DNA from: UBA10649 sp964391765
Lineage (GTDB): Bacteria; Actinomycetota; Actinomycetes; S36-B12
Length of the DNA: 35,741 nucleotides
Direction of reading: 5' to 3'
Assembly (NCBI GenBank): GCA_964391765.1
Contig: CAYMNG010000012.1
Location: 1-35,741 of the forward strand
Shown here: positions 1 through 7,587 of the stretch, in pieces
Position numbering within the stretch: the first letter of the stretch is position 1
Layout of the letters: each line of letters begins with the position of its first letter
Translations under genes and position numbers: made by a program
Notes under the pieces: model-generated
Told to the model about the DNA's origin: nothing
Databases searched by the model: none
Seen by the model: only the letters and a program-made list of their open reading frames with translations

Positions 1-1
1 C

Positions 2-442
2 CTGCACCAGCAGATCGTCGACCTGCAGGCGCAGCTCGCGACGCTGCAGGAGCAGGAGGAGAAGCTCACCGCGGCCGCGACGCAACTGCAGACGAAGGTC
101 GAGTCGTTCCGGACGAAGAAGGAGACGATCAAGGCGACCTACTCCGCGGCCGAGGCGCAGACGAAGATCAACGAGGCCTTCGCCGGGATCTCCGACGAAC
201 TCGGCGACGTGGGCCTGGCCGTCCAGCGGGCCGAGGACAAGACCGCGCAGATGCAGGCGCGGGCCGGTGCGATCGACGAGCTGGTGGCCTCGGGGGCGTT
301 GACCGACGCCAGCGGAATGGGCAAGGACAGCCTGACGGTCGAACTCGAGCGGATGGCCAGCGAGAACGACGTGAACGCGCAGTTGGAGGCGATGAAGGGC
401 GAACTGGCGCCCGCGCCGGAGAAGCCGCAGATCGAGGGGTAG
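2..442 (+). CDS. pspA: PspA/IM30 family phage-shock protein, 3' part
   Basis: The frame is open from the left edge, so the N-terminus lies outside the window; 146 C-terminal residues are visible. They are Gln/Glu/Lys/Ala-rich with the heptad pattern of a long coiled coil. They carry the PspA-type stretch around DVGLAVQRAEDKTAQM and end in an acidic, Pro-rich tail. PspA/IM30 proteins are peripheral membrane, ESCRT-III-like proteins that stabilise the inner leaflet under envelope stress. The gene lies 11 nt upstream of htpX and on the same strand as pspAB, an association known for actinobacterial and archaeal Psp systems. The assignment is firm although only the C-terminal part is seen. Confidence 0.88.
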   Translation: MHQQIVDLQAQLATLQEQEEKLTAAATQLQTKVESFRTKKETIKATYSAAEAQTKINEAFAGISDELGDVGLAVQRAEDKTAQMQARAGAIDELVASGALTDASGMGKDSLTVELERMASENDVNAQLEAMKGELAPAPEKPQIEG

Positions 443-453
443 GCGCAGCGAGA

Positions 454-1356
454 ATGGCCCGAACGCGGTACGGCACCGACCGGGGGCTCTCGGCCCGGAT
501 GGTCGGCGCGATGTTCGGCCTCGGCCTGCTCTACGTCGTCCTGGCGGCGGTGCTGATCGCCGTCGGGGTCAACGCCGTGTTCGTCCTGGTGATCAGCGCC
601 GCGCTGCTGTTCGGGCAGTGGTGGTTCTCGGACTCCCTGGCGATGGCGTCGATGCGCGCGGTCGTCGTGACGCCCGAGCAGGCACCCCAGTTGCACGCGA
701 TCGTCGATCGGGTCTGCGCGATGGCCGACATGCCCAAGCCGCGCGTGGGGATCGCGGACCTCGACGTGCCCAACGCGTTCGCGACCGGCCGGTCGCCGAA
801 CCGATCGGTCGTCGTCGTCACGACCGGCATCCTCAAGCGGCTCGACGCGGAGGAACTCGAGGGCGTGCTGGCGCACGAACTGTCGCACGTCGCGCACCGC
901 GACGTGACGGTGATGGCGGTCGCCTCGTTCACCGCGATCCTCGCCGGGTTCATGATGCGCAGCGTCATGTGGGGCTCGATCGGGCGCAATCGCGACAACA
1001 ACGTCGCGGTCATGGTGCTCGCCGTCACCGTCGTCAGCGTCGTGGTCTACTTCCTGTCGTACATCCTCATGCGCGCCCTGTCCCGGTACCGCGAGCTCGG
1101 CGCGGACCGCGGTGCGGCGCTGCTGACCGGCAAGCCGTCCGCCCTGGCCCGCGCGCTGCAGAAGATCAGCGGCGAGATGGCCGCGATCCCGACGCGCGAC
1201 CTGCGCCAGTTGGAGCCGGTCAGCGCGTTCGCGTTCGCGCCGGCGATCAGCGGCAAGGGCGGACTGGGGTTGGCGACGCTGTTCTCCACGCACCCGTCCT
1301 TGGACAAGCGCCTGGCCCAGCTCGCGCGGATCTCCGCCGAGCTCGGCGAGCGGTAG
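454..1356 (+). CDS. htpX: HtpX-like M48 membrane metalloprotease
   Basis: This 300-residue protein is an integral membrane zinc endopeptidase that degrades damaged membrane proteins. It has two N-terminal hydrophobic segments (about 18-38 and 41-56), then the zinc motif HELSH with H141, E142 and H145. The third zinc ligand is E214 in RYRELGADR. Two more hydrophobic segments (about 153-172 and 184-206) flank the active site. Length and order match HtpX. The ATG at 454 follows the pspA stop by 11 nt, and the gene is followed two bases after its stop by pspAB, so the three look co-transcribed. The family is clear; the exact substrate is unknown. Confidence 0.93.
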   Translation: MARTRYGTDRGLSARMVGAMFGLGLLYVVLAAVLIAVGVNAVFVLVISAALLFGQWWFSDSLAMASMRAVVVTPEQAPQLHAIVDRVCAMADMPKPRVGIADLDVPNAFATGRSPNRSVVVVTTGILKRLDAEELEGVLAHELSHVAHRDVTVMAVASFTAILAGFMMRSVMWGSIGRNRDNNVAVMVLAVTVVSVVVYFLSYILMRALSRYRELGADRGAALLTGKPSALARALQKISGEMAAIPTRDLRQLEPVSAFAFAPAISGKGGLGLATLFSTHPSLDKRLAQLARISAELGER

Positions 1357-1358
1357 CC

Positions 1359-1940
1359 GTGGGCCTGTTCGACGCGGTCCTCGGTCGCCGCAAGCCGGTG
1401 CGGCCGAACCTGGACGCGCTGTTCGCGCTGCCCGGTGCCGCGGTCTCCTTGCAGGTCGACCTGGACATCGTGCCGACCGGGCGCGGCGCGGTCGCCTTCC
1501 GCGCACCCGAGGGCCGGGCGTTCGCCGACGTGGAGTCCGACGTGCGCGCGCTGCTCGACGCGGACGCCGGCCCGCCGGTCGAACTGCGCACGGACGACTT
1601 CGGGTTCACCTGGCTCGTCGTCACGACCGTGCCGCCGGACCTGCCGGCACTGGTCACCGATCTGCACGCGGCCAACTCCTCGTTGGTCGACGCGGGGTTC
1701 GGCCCGCAGCTGCTGTGCTCGCACGCCGCGTTCACCGACCCCGACGGTCGGGCGCTGGCGCTGGTGTACCTGTTCAAGCGGGGCACGTTCTACCCGTTCG
1801 CCCCGGTGGCCGGCGATCCGGCGGCCCAGCAGCGCGACAACGTCCTCGAACTGCGCGTGCGCGACCTGGTCGCCGGCGAACTGCCGGTCGAGGCCGATCT
1901 GAGCCGGTGGTTCGCGATCTGGGGCGCCCCCGGACTGTGA
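1359..1940 (+). CDS. pspAB: PspA-associated protein PspAB
   Basis: This 193-residue soluble protein starts with GTG, 2 nt after the htpX stop. It opens with MGLFDAVLGRRKPVRPNLDALFALP, with no signal peptide or membrane segment. It ends with a conserved-looking region around LYLFKRGTFYPFAP-like residues and a C-terminal RWFAIWGAPGL. The opening and the position beside htpX and pspA match the family annotated as PspAB in actinobacteria and archaea. No enzymatic motif is visible and its biochemical role is not established; a partner role in membrane-stress sensing is inference from context. Confidence 0.8.
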   Translation: MGLFDAVLGRRKPVRPNLDALFALPGAAVSLQVDLDIVPTGRGAVAFRAPEGRAFADVESDVRALLDADAGPPVELRTDDFGFTWLVVTTVPPDLPALVTDLHAANSSLVDAGFGPQLLCSHAAFTDPDGRALALVYLFKRGTFYPFAPVAGDPAAQQRDNVLELRVRDLVAGELPVEADLSRWFAIWGAPGL

Positions 1941-1962
1941 CGAGCGCCCGGCGGAGTCGGTG

Positions 1963-3177
1963 TCAGTCCGGCTTCGGTGCGGCGGCGACGCCGGGCAGGG
2001 CCAGCATGCGGTCCAGGGCGATCCGCGCCCAGTGCGCGGTGTCCGCGTCGACCTCGATCCGGTTCACGACCGTCCCGGCCGCCAACGACTCCAGCGTCCA
2101 CGCCAGGTGCGGGAGGTCGATGCGGTTCATCGTCGAGCAGTAGCACACGGTCCGATCGAGGAAGACGATCTGCTTGTCGGGGTTGGCCAGCGCCAGCCGC
2201 TTCACCAGGTTCAACTCGGTGCCGATCGCCCAGGCCGAGCCGGCCGGTGCCGCGGAGATGGTGGCGATGATCTTCTCCGTCGAGCCGACGACGTCGGACT
2301 TCTCGACGACCTCGTACCGGCACTCCGGATGCACGAGCACGCTGACACCGGGGATCCGTTCGCGAACCTCGTCGACGCACTCGGGCGTGAACCGGCCGTG
2401 GACCCCGCAGTGGCCGCGCCACAAGATGACCTTCGCCGCGCGCAGGTCATCGACCGTGAGCCCGCCACCGGGTCGGTGCGGGTCGTAGACGACGCAGTCG
2501 GCCAGGCGCAGGCCCATCTCGCGAACCGCCGTGTTGCGACCCAGGTGCTGGTCGGGCAGGAAGAGCACCTTCTCCCCGCGTTCGAACGCCCACCGCAGGC
2601 TGCGCTCGGCGTTGCTCGACGTGCACACCGCGCCACCGTTGCGGCCGGTGAACGCCTTGATCGCGGCCGTGGAGTTCATGTACGTGATCGGGACGGTCAC
2701 GTCGGCGACACCGGCTTCCTGCAGGACCCGCCAGCAGTCCTCGACCTGGCCGATCTCGGCCATGTCGGCCATCGAGCAGCCGGCCGCCAGGTCAGGGAGG
2801 ATGACCTGCTGGTCGGCCGAGGTCAGGATGTCGGCGCTCTCGGCCATGAAGTGGACGCCGCAGAACACGATGAAGTCGGCCCCCGGATTGGCGGCCGCCT
2901 GCTGGGCGAGCTTGAAGGAGTCGCCGGTCACGTCGGCGAACGCGATCACCTCGTCACGCTGGTAGTGGTGGCCGAGGACGAAGACCCGGTCGCCGAGCGC
3001 GGCCCTGGCCGCGCCCACCCGGGCGACGAGGTCGGGGTCCGACGGCGAGGGCAGCGCACCGGGACAGTCGACGCCGCGTTCGGACTGCGGGTCGGAGTCG
3101 CGGCCGAGCAGCAGGAGGGCGAGGGCGGTGGGCTCGGGCTCGACGAACGTACCGGACGACTTCGCGGCTTCGGTCAT
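1963..3177 (-). CDS. nadA: Quinolinate synthase NadA
   Basis: This 404-residue protein condenses iminoaspartate with dihydroxyacetone phosphate to quinolinate in de novo NAD synthesis and needs a [4Fe-4S] cluster. Probable cluster cysteines are C106 (in FCGVHFMAE), C257 (GHCGVHGRF) and one of C345/C347 (VCYCSTMNR). Substrate-binding stretches include LGHHYQRDEV near the N-terminus and CTSSNAERSL. The frame extends 82 codons further upstream, but that part overlaps erpA on the other strand and looks unlike NadA. The ATG at 3177 is preceded by a -10-like CACACT six bases away. It is divergent from erpA. No nadB or nadC is visible beside it, so it appears to be a separate unit here. Confidence 0.95.
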   Translation of the reverse strand: MTEAAKSSGTFVEPEPTALALLLLGRDSDPQSERGVDCPGALPSPSDPDLVARVGAARAALGDRVFVLGHHYQRDEVIAFADVTGDSFKLAQQAAANPGADFIVFCGVHFMAESADILTSADQQVILPDLAAGCSMADMAEIGQVEDCWRVLQEAGVADVTVPITYMNSTAAIKAFTGRNGGAVCTSSNAERSLRWAFERGEKVLFLPDQHLGRNTAVREMGLRLADCVVYDPHRPGGGLTVDDLRAAKVILWRGHCGVHGRFTPECVDEVRERIPGVSVLVHPECRYEVVEKSDVVGSTEKIIATISAAPAGSAWAIGTELNLVKRLALANPDKQIVFLDRTVCYCSTMNRIDLPHLAWTLESLAAGTVVNRIEVDADTAHWARIALDRMLALPGVAAAPKPD

Positions 3178-3183
3178 ACGGCA

Positions 3184-3189
3184 AGTGTG
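3184..3189 (-). promoter_or_regulatory. Putative -10 element of nadA
   Basis: On the minus strand CACACT ends 6 nt before the nadA ATG. The same hexamer at the same distance precedes ctaE. The spacing would give a leaderless transcript; no -35 box is evident. Inference from spacing only. Confidence 0.4.
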
Positions 3190-3346
3190 GCACTGCGGTG
3201 CGCGCACCCGACGGGCCGCGGGGCCTCGGGGGGACTGTCGGCGGGTGCGGTCGGCGTGTGAGACTGTGTCGGGAATGCCGAACGATCCCGCGCGGTTCGC
3301 TCGGTGTGCGGCCGACCGGGCCGCCTCCATCGCGAAGGGACGACCC

Positions 3347-3703
3347 ATGTCGGCTGACACCACCACCTCGACCGCCGCGGACGGCATCACGCTGACGGAC
3401 GGCGCGGCGCAGAAGGTGCGCACGTTGCTCGAGGCGGAGGGCCGCGACGACCTCGCGCTGAGGGTCGCGGTGCAGCCGGGCGGATGCTCGGGCCTGCGCT
3501 ACCAGTTGTTCTTCGACGACCGGAACCTCGACGGCGACGTCGTCACCGACTTCGGCGGCGTCGACGTCGTGGTCGACCGCATGAGCGTGCCGTACCTGAC
3601 CGGGGCGACGATCGACTTCGTCGACACGATCGAGAAGCAGGGGTTCACGATCGACAACCCGAACGCGGGCGGTTCGTGCGCCTGCGGCGACTCGTTCCAC
3701 TGA
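3347..3703 (+). CDS. erpA: ErpA/IscA-type iron-sulfur cluster insertion protein
   Basis: This 118-residue A-type carrier delivers Fe-S clusters to apo-proteins. It has the three family cysteines: C47 in QPGGCSGLRY and C111/C113 in the C-terminal GSCACGDSF motif. The ATG at 3347 is chosen because it has a GAAGGGA ribosome-binding site just upstream (about 3334-3340) and because residues before it do not look like the family. It sits between nadA (divergent) and adoK, the position of Rv2204c in M. tuberculosis as I recall it. Likely clients nearby by inference are NadA and the Rieske protein QcrA. Confidence 0.95.
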   Translation: MSADTTTSTAADGITLTDGAAQKVRTLLEAEGRDDLALRVAVQPGGCSGLRYQLFFDDRNLDGDVVTDFGGVDVVVDRMSVPYLTGATIDFVDTIEKQGFTIDNPNAGGSCACGDSFH

Positions 3704-3726
3704 CCGTGGCCGGTGCGGTGGCCCGG

Positions 3727-3732
3727 TAGGGT
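3727..3732 (+). promoter_or_regulatory. Putative -10 element of adoK
   Basis: TAGGGT lies 8 nt before the GTG start of adoK, fitting the TANNNT form of actinobacterial -10 boxes and a leaderless transcript. No ribosome-binding site is seen between it and the start. Confidence 0.45.
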
Positions 3733-3740
3733 CACCGCCC

Positions 3741-4727
3741 GTGACCGCTCTCATCACCGGGTCGATCGCGACCGACCACCTGATGACCTTCCCGGGTCGA
3801 TTCGTCGACTCGCTCGTCGCCGACAAGCTGGACAAGGTCTCGCTGTCGTTCCTGGTCGAGGAACTCGAGGTCCGACGCGGCGGAGTCGCGCCGAACATCG
3901 CGTTCGGCATGGGCTGCCTGGGCCTGCGGCCGGTGCTGGTCGGGGCCGTCGGCCCGGACTTCGCCGACTACGAGTCCTGGTTGCAGCGGCACAACGTCGA
4001 CACCGGCGGCGTCCACGTCTCGGAATCCCGGCACACCGCGCGGTTCGTGTGCACGACCGACGTCGAGCAGAACCAGATCGCCTCGTTCTACCCCGGCGCG
4101 ATGTCCGAGGCCCGCAACATCGAACTCAAGCCCGTCGTCGACCGGGTCGGGTCCGCCGACGTCGTGCTGATCGGTGCGAACGATCCCGAGGCGATGCTGC
4201 GGCACACGCAGGAGTGCCTGTTCCGCGGGTACCCGTTCGCGGCCGACCCGTCCCAGCAGTTGGCCCGGATGGACGGCGACGACATCCGGCCGCTGGTCGA
4301 CGGTGCCGCGTACCTGTTCACGAACGAGTACGAAGCCGCGCTGATCGAGCAGAAGACGGGGTGGAGCCAGGCCGACATCGCCGCGGTCGTCCAGACCCGG
4401 GTGACGACCCTGGGCGCCCAGGGCGCGCGGATCGAGCGCCGCGGTAACGCGCCGGTGACCGTCACGGTCGCCGAGGAGGACCGCAAGGCCGATCCGACGG
4501 GAGTCGGCGACGCGTTCCGCGCCGGCTTCCTCGCCGGTCAGGAGTGGGGAGTCGGCGACGAGCGGTCGGCGCAGGTCGGCGCGCTGCTGGCGACGTACGT
4601 GATCGAGACCGTCGGCACGCAGGAGTACGAGTTGGCGCGCACGCACTTCCTGGAGCGGATGGCCCGCGCGTACGGCGACGACGCCGCGGCCGACGTCGAA
4701 CCGCACGTGTCGTGCCCACGTCCGTAG
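3741..4727 (+). CDS. adoK: PfkB-family carbohydrate kinase, adenosine kinase-like
   Basis: This 328-residue protein is a PfkB/ribokinase-fold kinase. The N-terminal motif GSIATDHLMTFPGRF and the Gly-rich GGVAPNIAFGMG (about 47-58) form the substrate lid region. The C-terminal signature DPTGVGDAFRAGF (251-263) carries the catalytic base D257. The length and the location next to erpA match M. tuberculosis AdoK (Rv2202c), which phosphorylates adenosine. Substrate identity here is inferred from this resemblance; another sugar or nucleoside is possible. The GTG start at 3741 fits the spacing from a -10-like TAGGGT. Confidence 0.85.
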   Translation: MTALITGSIATDHLMTFPGRFVDSLVADKLDKVSLSFLVEELEVRRGGVAPNIAFGMGCLGLRPVLVGAVGPDFADYESWLQRHNVDTGGVHVSESRHTARFVCTTDVEQNQIASFYPGAMSEARNIELKPVVDRVGSADVVLIGANDPEAMLRHTQECLFRGYPFAADPSQQLARMDGDDIRPLVDGAAYLFTNEYEAALIEQKTGWSQADIAAVVQTRVTTLGAQGARIERRGNAPVTVTVAEEDRKADPTGVGDAFRAGFLAGQEWGVGDERSAQVGALLATYVIETVGTQEYELARTHFLERMARAYGDDAAADVEPHVSCPRP

Positions 4728-4736
4728 GACCGGCCG

Positions 4737-5411
4737 ATGACGGTGCGCCCGCGCGTGGATCCCGGGCCGTGCCGGTGGGACCTGCCCGACCCGTCCCGAG
4801 TCGAACCGGGCGCCGACGTGATCGCGATCGGTGCGGACCTCGCACCGGCGACGCTTCTGGCCGCGTACTCCCGTGGCCTGTTCCCGATGGACCTGCCCGA
4901 CGGCCGGCTCGCCTGGTGGTCCCCTGACCCGCGCGGGGTCCTCGAACCGGACCAGGTCCATGTCGCGCGCTCGCTGCGGCGGTCGATGCGCGCGTTCACC
5001 TTCAGCGTCGACGAGGCGTTCGGAGAGGTGATCGCCGCCTGTCGGGACGCCCGGCCCGCCGAGGTCTGGATCACCGCGGACTTCGTCGCCGCCTACGAGC
5101 GGCTGCACGAGCTCGGCTGGGCGCACTCGATCGAGACCTGGTGCGACGGCACGCTGGTCGGCGGACTGTACGGCATCGAGATCGGCGGACTGTTCGCGGC
5201 GGAGTCGAAGTTCCACCACCGGACCGACGCGTCCAAGGCCGCGGTCGTCACCCTCGCCGGGCTGTTGGCCGCGGCCGGGGGCGACCGCCTGATCGACGTC
5301 CAGTGGCGGACCGACCACCTCGCGACCTTGGGCGTCGTCGACCTCACGCGCGAGCGGTACCTCAGGCGCCTGCCGGCGATCCTCGCCCAGGCGCCCGCGC
5401 TCGGCGCCTGA
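4737..5411 (+). CDS. aat: Leucyl/phenylalanyl-tRNA-protein transferase
   Basis: This 224-residue protein transfers Leu or Phe from tRNA to N-terminal Lys/Arg of proteins, marking them for ClpAP/ClpS degradation. Family landmarks are AYSRGLFPM with WWSPDPRGVL near the N-terminus, then GGLYGIEIGGLFAAESKF, the DASKAAV stretch, and LIDVQWRTDHLATLG. The usual GESMF motif reads AESKF here. The ATG at 4737 follows the adoK stop by 9 nt, so the two are probably co-transcribed. It converges on the minus-strand gene ending at 5436, leaving only 24 nt between them. Confidence 0.92.
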   Translation: MTVRPRVDPGPCRWDLPDPSRVEPGADVIAIGADLAPATLLAAYSRGLFPMDLPDGRLAWWSPDPRGVLEPDQVHVARSLRRSMRAFTFSVDEAFGEVIAACRDARPAEVWITADFVAAYERLHELGWAHSIETWCDGTLVGGLYGIEIGGLFAAESKFHHRTDASKAAVVTLAGLLAAAGGDRLIDVQWRTDHLATLGVVDLTRERYLRRLPAILAQAPALGA

Positions 5412-5435
5412 CCGGCAGCCGGACCGGCACCGTCA

Positions 5436-6596
5436 TCAGGCTCGTGCGGCGGCCAGCGCGTCGGGAAGGGCCGTCAGGAACCGGTCGGCGACGTCGTCGT
5501 CGCACCCGAACGGCAGCGACACCCGCACGCTCGCGTCGGCGGTGACGCCCATCGCGGTGAGCACCTGGCTGGGCATGCGCACGTCGGACGTGCACGCCGA
5601 CCCGCTGGCCACGCTCAGCCCCCGGCGCGCGAGCTGGTCGACGACGACCTCCCCGGCGACGTCGGCGCAGGTGAACGTCACGACGTGGGGCAGGCGGTTC
5701 GTCGGGTCGCCGGTGACCACGACGCCCGGCGCGACGTGCGGCAGCCGGGCCCGGAGGCGGTCGGTGAGCGCTCGGTGCCGATCGGCCTCGGCGGGCCAGG
5801 TGTCGCGCAGGTATTCCAGCGCCCGCGCCGCCGCGACCGCACCGGGTATGTCGGGGAAGCCGCCGACCCAGCCGCGGTCGGGGTTCTCCTCCGGCCGCCA
5901 TCGCGCCTGCGGGCGGACGACGAGGACGCCGACGCCGGCCGGGCCACCCCAGTCGCGGGCCGAGGCGCACAGCACGTCGAAGTCGGTCGGCACGAGGTGG
6001 TGGCCGATGACCTGGACCGCGTGCACGAGCAGCGGGACCCCGGCCGACCGGGCCGCTGACCAGACCCGCTCGACCGGCTGGACCGTCCCGACCTCGGGGT
6101 TGGCCGCCTGGAGGCAGGCCAGGGCGGCCGACGGCGCGGCGGCGTCCAGCGCGCGGACGAAGCGGTCGGCGTCGACCAGCCCGGTCGGTGCGACGGGGAT
6201 CGTCTCGACGTCGTCGGCGGCGCCGGCGACCGGGCTCGTCACCGCGAGCGACTCCACCGCGCCGAGAACGACCCGGCGTCGGCCGGTGGGCCGCTGCCCG
6301 AGCAGGCCCGCGACTGCGACGCCGACCGCGGAGGGACCCGACGTCGTGACGAACACCTCGGCGACCGGGACGGCGAGGCTGTCCGCCAGGCTCGCGCGCG
6401 CGGCGTCGAGGAGCAGGCCGGCGCGCCGGCCCTCGTGGTGCAGCCGGGCCGGGTCGCTCCACCCGGCGTCGACCGCGGCGAGCCACGCCTCGCGAGCGAT
6501 GGGCAGCAGCGGTTGGCCGCCGACGGCGTCGAGGTAGCCCGGCGGAGGCACGGGCGCGGGCGAGGGCAGGTGGGAGGGCACCGACGTGCTCGACAT
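5436..6596 (-). CDS. Cysteine desulfurase-fold protein lacking PLP residues
   Basis: This 386-residue protein aligns by eye from end to end with class V aminotransferases of the NifS/IscS type. It keeps SGPSAVGVAVAGLL (about 86-99), the ANPEVGT turn (165-171) and the sulfur-relay loop SGSACTSD with C335, which IscS uses to carry persulfide. The cofactor residues are replaced: the PLP-stacking His position is S115 (GAVESLAV), the Asp that pairs with the pyridine nitrogen is H192 (LLVHAVQ), and the His-Lys pair that forms the Schiff base is R214-D215 (SARDWGGP). It therefore should not bind PLP covalently and is probably not an active desulfurase. Position beside ctaC resembles Streptomyces, where I recall a desulfurase with an added TusA domain; no TusA domain is present here. 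The ATG at 6596 is preferred because a TACCGT lies 7 nt upstream; an in-frame GTG at 6605 is the alternative. Confidence 0.82.
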   Translation of the reverse strand: MSSTSVPSHLPSPAPVPPPGYLDAVGGQPLLPIAREAWLAAVDAGWSDPARLHHEGRRAGLLLDAARASLADSLAVPVAEVFVTTSGPSAVGVAVAGLLGQRPTGRRRVVLGAVESLAVTSPVAGAADDVETIPVAPTGLVDADRFVRALDAAAPSAALACLQAANPEVGTVQPVERVWSAARSAGVPLLVHAVQVIGHHLVPTDFDVLCASARDWGGPAGVGVLVVRPQARWRPEENPDRGWVGGFPDIPGAVAAARALEYLRDTWPAEADRHRALTDRLRARLPHVAPGVVVTGDPTNRLPHVVTFTCADVAGEVVVDQLARRGLSVASGSACTSDVRMPSQVLTAMGVTADASVRVSLPFGCDDDVADRFLTALPDALAAARA

Positions 6597-6603
6597 GCTC
6601 GAC

Positions 6604-6609
6604 ACGGTA
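6604..6609 (-). promoter_or_regulatory. Putative -10 element of the desulfurase-like gene
   Basis: TACCGT on the minus strand ends 7 nt before the ATG at 6596. It overlaps the alternative GTG at 6605, which argues for the ATG as start. Confidence 0.4.
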
Positions 6610-6683
6610 GCCCGGCCGCCGCCGGCGAGGTAACGACGAGGTCGCAGCCGCGGGGTTGCCGCCGCCGGCGTCGCCTCGTGCGC

Positions 6684-6714
6684 TACTCTGCCCGGGTCCA
6701 CCCACCCCGGAAGG
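6684..6714 (+). promoter_or_regulatory. Putative ctaC promoter and ribosome-binding site
   Basis: TACTCT at 6684-6689 resembles a -10 box, and GGAAGG at 6709-6714 is a ribosome-binding site six bases before the GTG at 6721. Unlike many genes here, ctaC would have a short leader of roughly 25 nt. Confidence 0.4.
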
Positions 6715-6720
6715 CGATCC

Positions 6721-7587
6721 GTGCGGAAAACGACCCTGGAGCGGCCCATGTCCGCGGGCCCGATCAGTCCCGACGGCCGACGCCGGCGCATGCGTGTGGG
6801 CGCGCTCGCCGTGGGCGGGCTGCTCGCGGCGCTCGCCCTGAGCGGATGCACGGTCAACGAGATCGTCTTCTTGGACCTGCCCGAGCCGATCAGTGACCAG
6901 GCGATGATCACCGAGAGCCTGTGGCGCGGTGCCTGGATCGCGGCGTGGGGTGTCGGGATCGTGACGTGGGGCCTGATGATCTGGGCGGCGATCGTCTACC
7001 GGCGTCGGCACAAGGACGACACCCCCGAGCAGACCAAGTACAACCTGCCGATCGAGATCATGTACACGGTCATCCCGTTGATCATGGTGTTCGGCATGTT
7101 CTGGTTCACCGCGCGCGACCAGTCCGAGATCCTGTCGGTCCGCGACGATCAGGACGTCACGGTGAACGTCGTCGGGTTCCGCTGGAACTGGGCGTTCAAC
7201 TACATCGACCAGGACGCCTACGCGGTCGGGACGCCCGTGGAGCCGGCCGTCCTCGTCCTCCCGGTCAACGAGAAGGTGCAGTTCCAGTTGACGTCCCCGG
7301 ACGTCATCCACTCGTTCTGGGTGCCGGACTTCCTGTTCAAGATGGACGTCATCCCCGGCAAGACGAACCGGTTCGAGCTGACGCCGACGAAGGTCGGGAC
7401 GTTCCCCGGGCGCTGTGCGGAGCTGTGCGGTGTCGACCACGCCCGGATGCTGTTCACCCTCAAGGTCGTCGACAAGGCCGAGTTCGACCAGTACATCGCC
7501 GGGCTGAAGGCGAAGGGCCAGTCCGGGCAGCTGAACACCGGCATGGTCACCGATCACGGCCAGATGCCCGATGAGAGGACGACATGA
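6721..7587 (+). CDS. ctaC: Cytochrome c oxidase subunit II (aa3-type)
   Basis: This 288-residue protein takes electrons from the cytochrome bc1/QcrC side into the oxidase through the dinuclear CuA centre. A twin-Arg-like basic start and a lipobox LALSGC (C43) indicate a lipoprotein-type signal. Two transmembrane helices follow (about 70-93 and 112-130), then the periplasmic cupredoxin domain. CuA ligands are H197 (DVIHSFW), C232, E234, C236, H240 and M243 in GRCAELCGVDHARM, all present. The GTG start has a GGAAGG site upstream. Its last bases overlap the start of ctaD by 4 nt, so translation is coupled. Confidence 0.97.
   Translation: MRKTTLERPMSAGPISPDGRRRRMRVGALAVGGLLAALALSGCTVNEIVFLDLPEPISDQAMITESLWRGAWIAAWGVGIVTWGLMIWAAIVYRRRHKDDTPEQTKYNLPIEIMYTVIPLIMVFGMFWFTARDQSEILSVRDDQDVTVNVVGFRWNWAFNYIDQDAYAVGTPVEPAVLVLPVNEKVQFQLTSPDVIHSFWVPDFLFKMDVIPGKTNRFELTPTKVGTFPGRCAELCGVDHARMLFTLKVVDKAEFDQYIAGLKAKGQSGQLNTGMVTDHGQMPDERTT

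Noticed and set aside
139..1506. Long minus-strand open frame opposite pspA/htpX/pspAB
   Set aside because: Arg/Asp/His-rich composition typical of antisense frames in high-GC DNA; the plus strand holds three recognisable genes.
3178..3423. N-terminal 82-codon extension of nadA
   Set aside because: It overlaps the start of erpA, does not look like NadA, and a -10-like hexamer sits just before the ATG at 3177.
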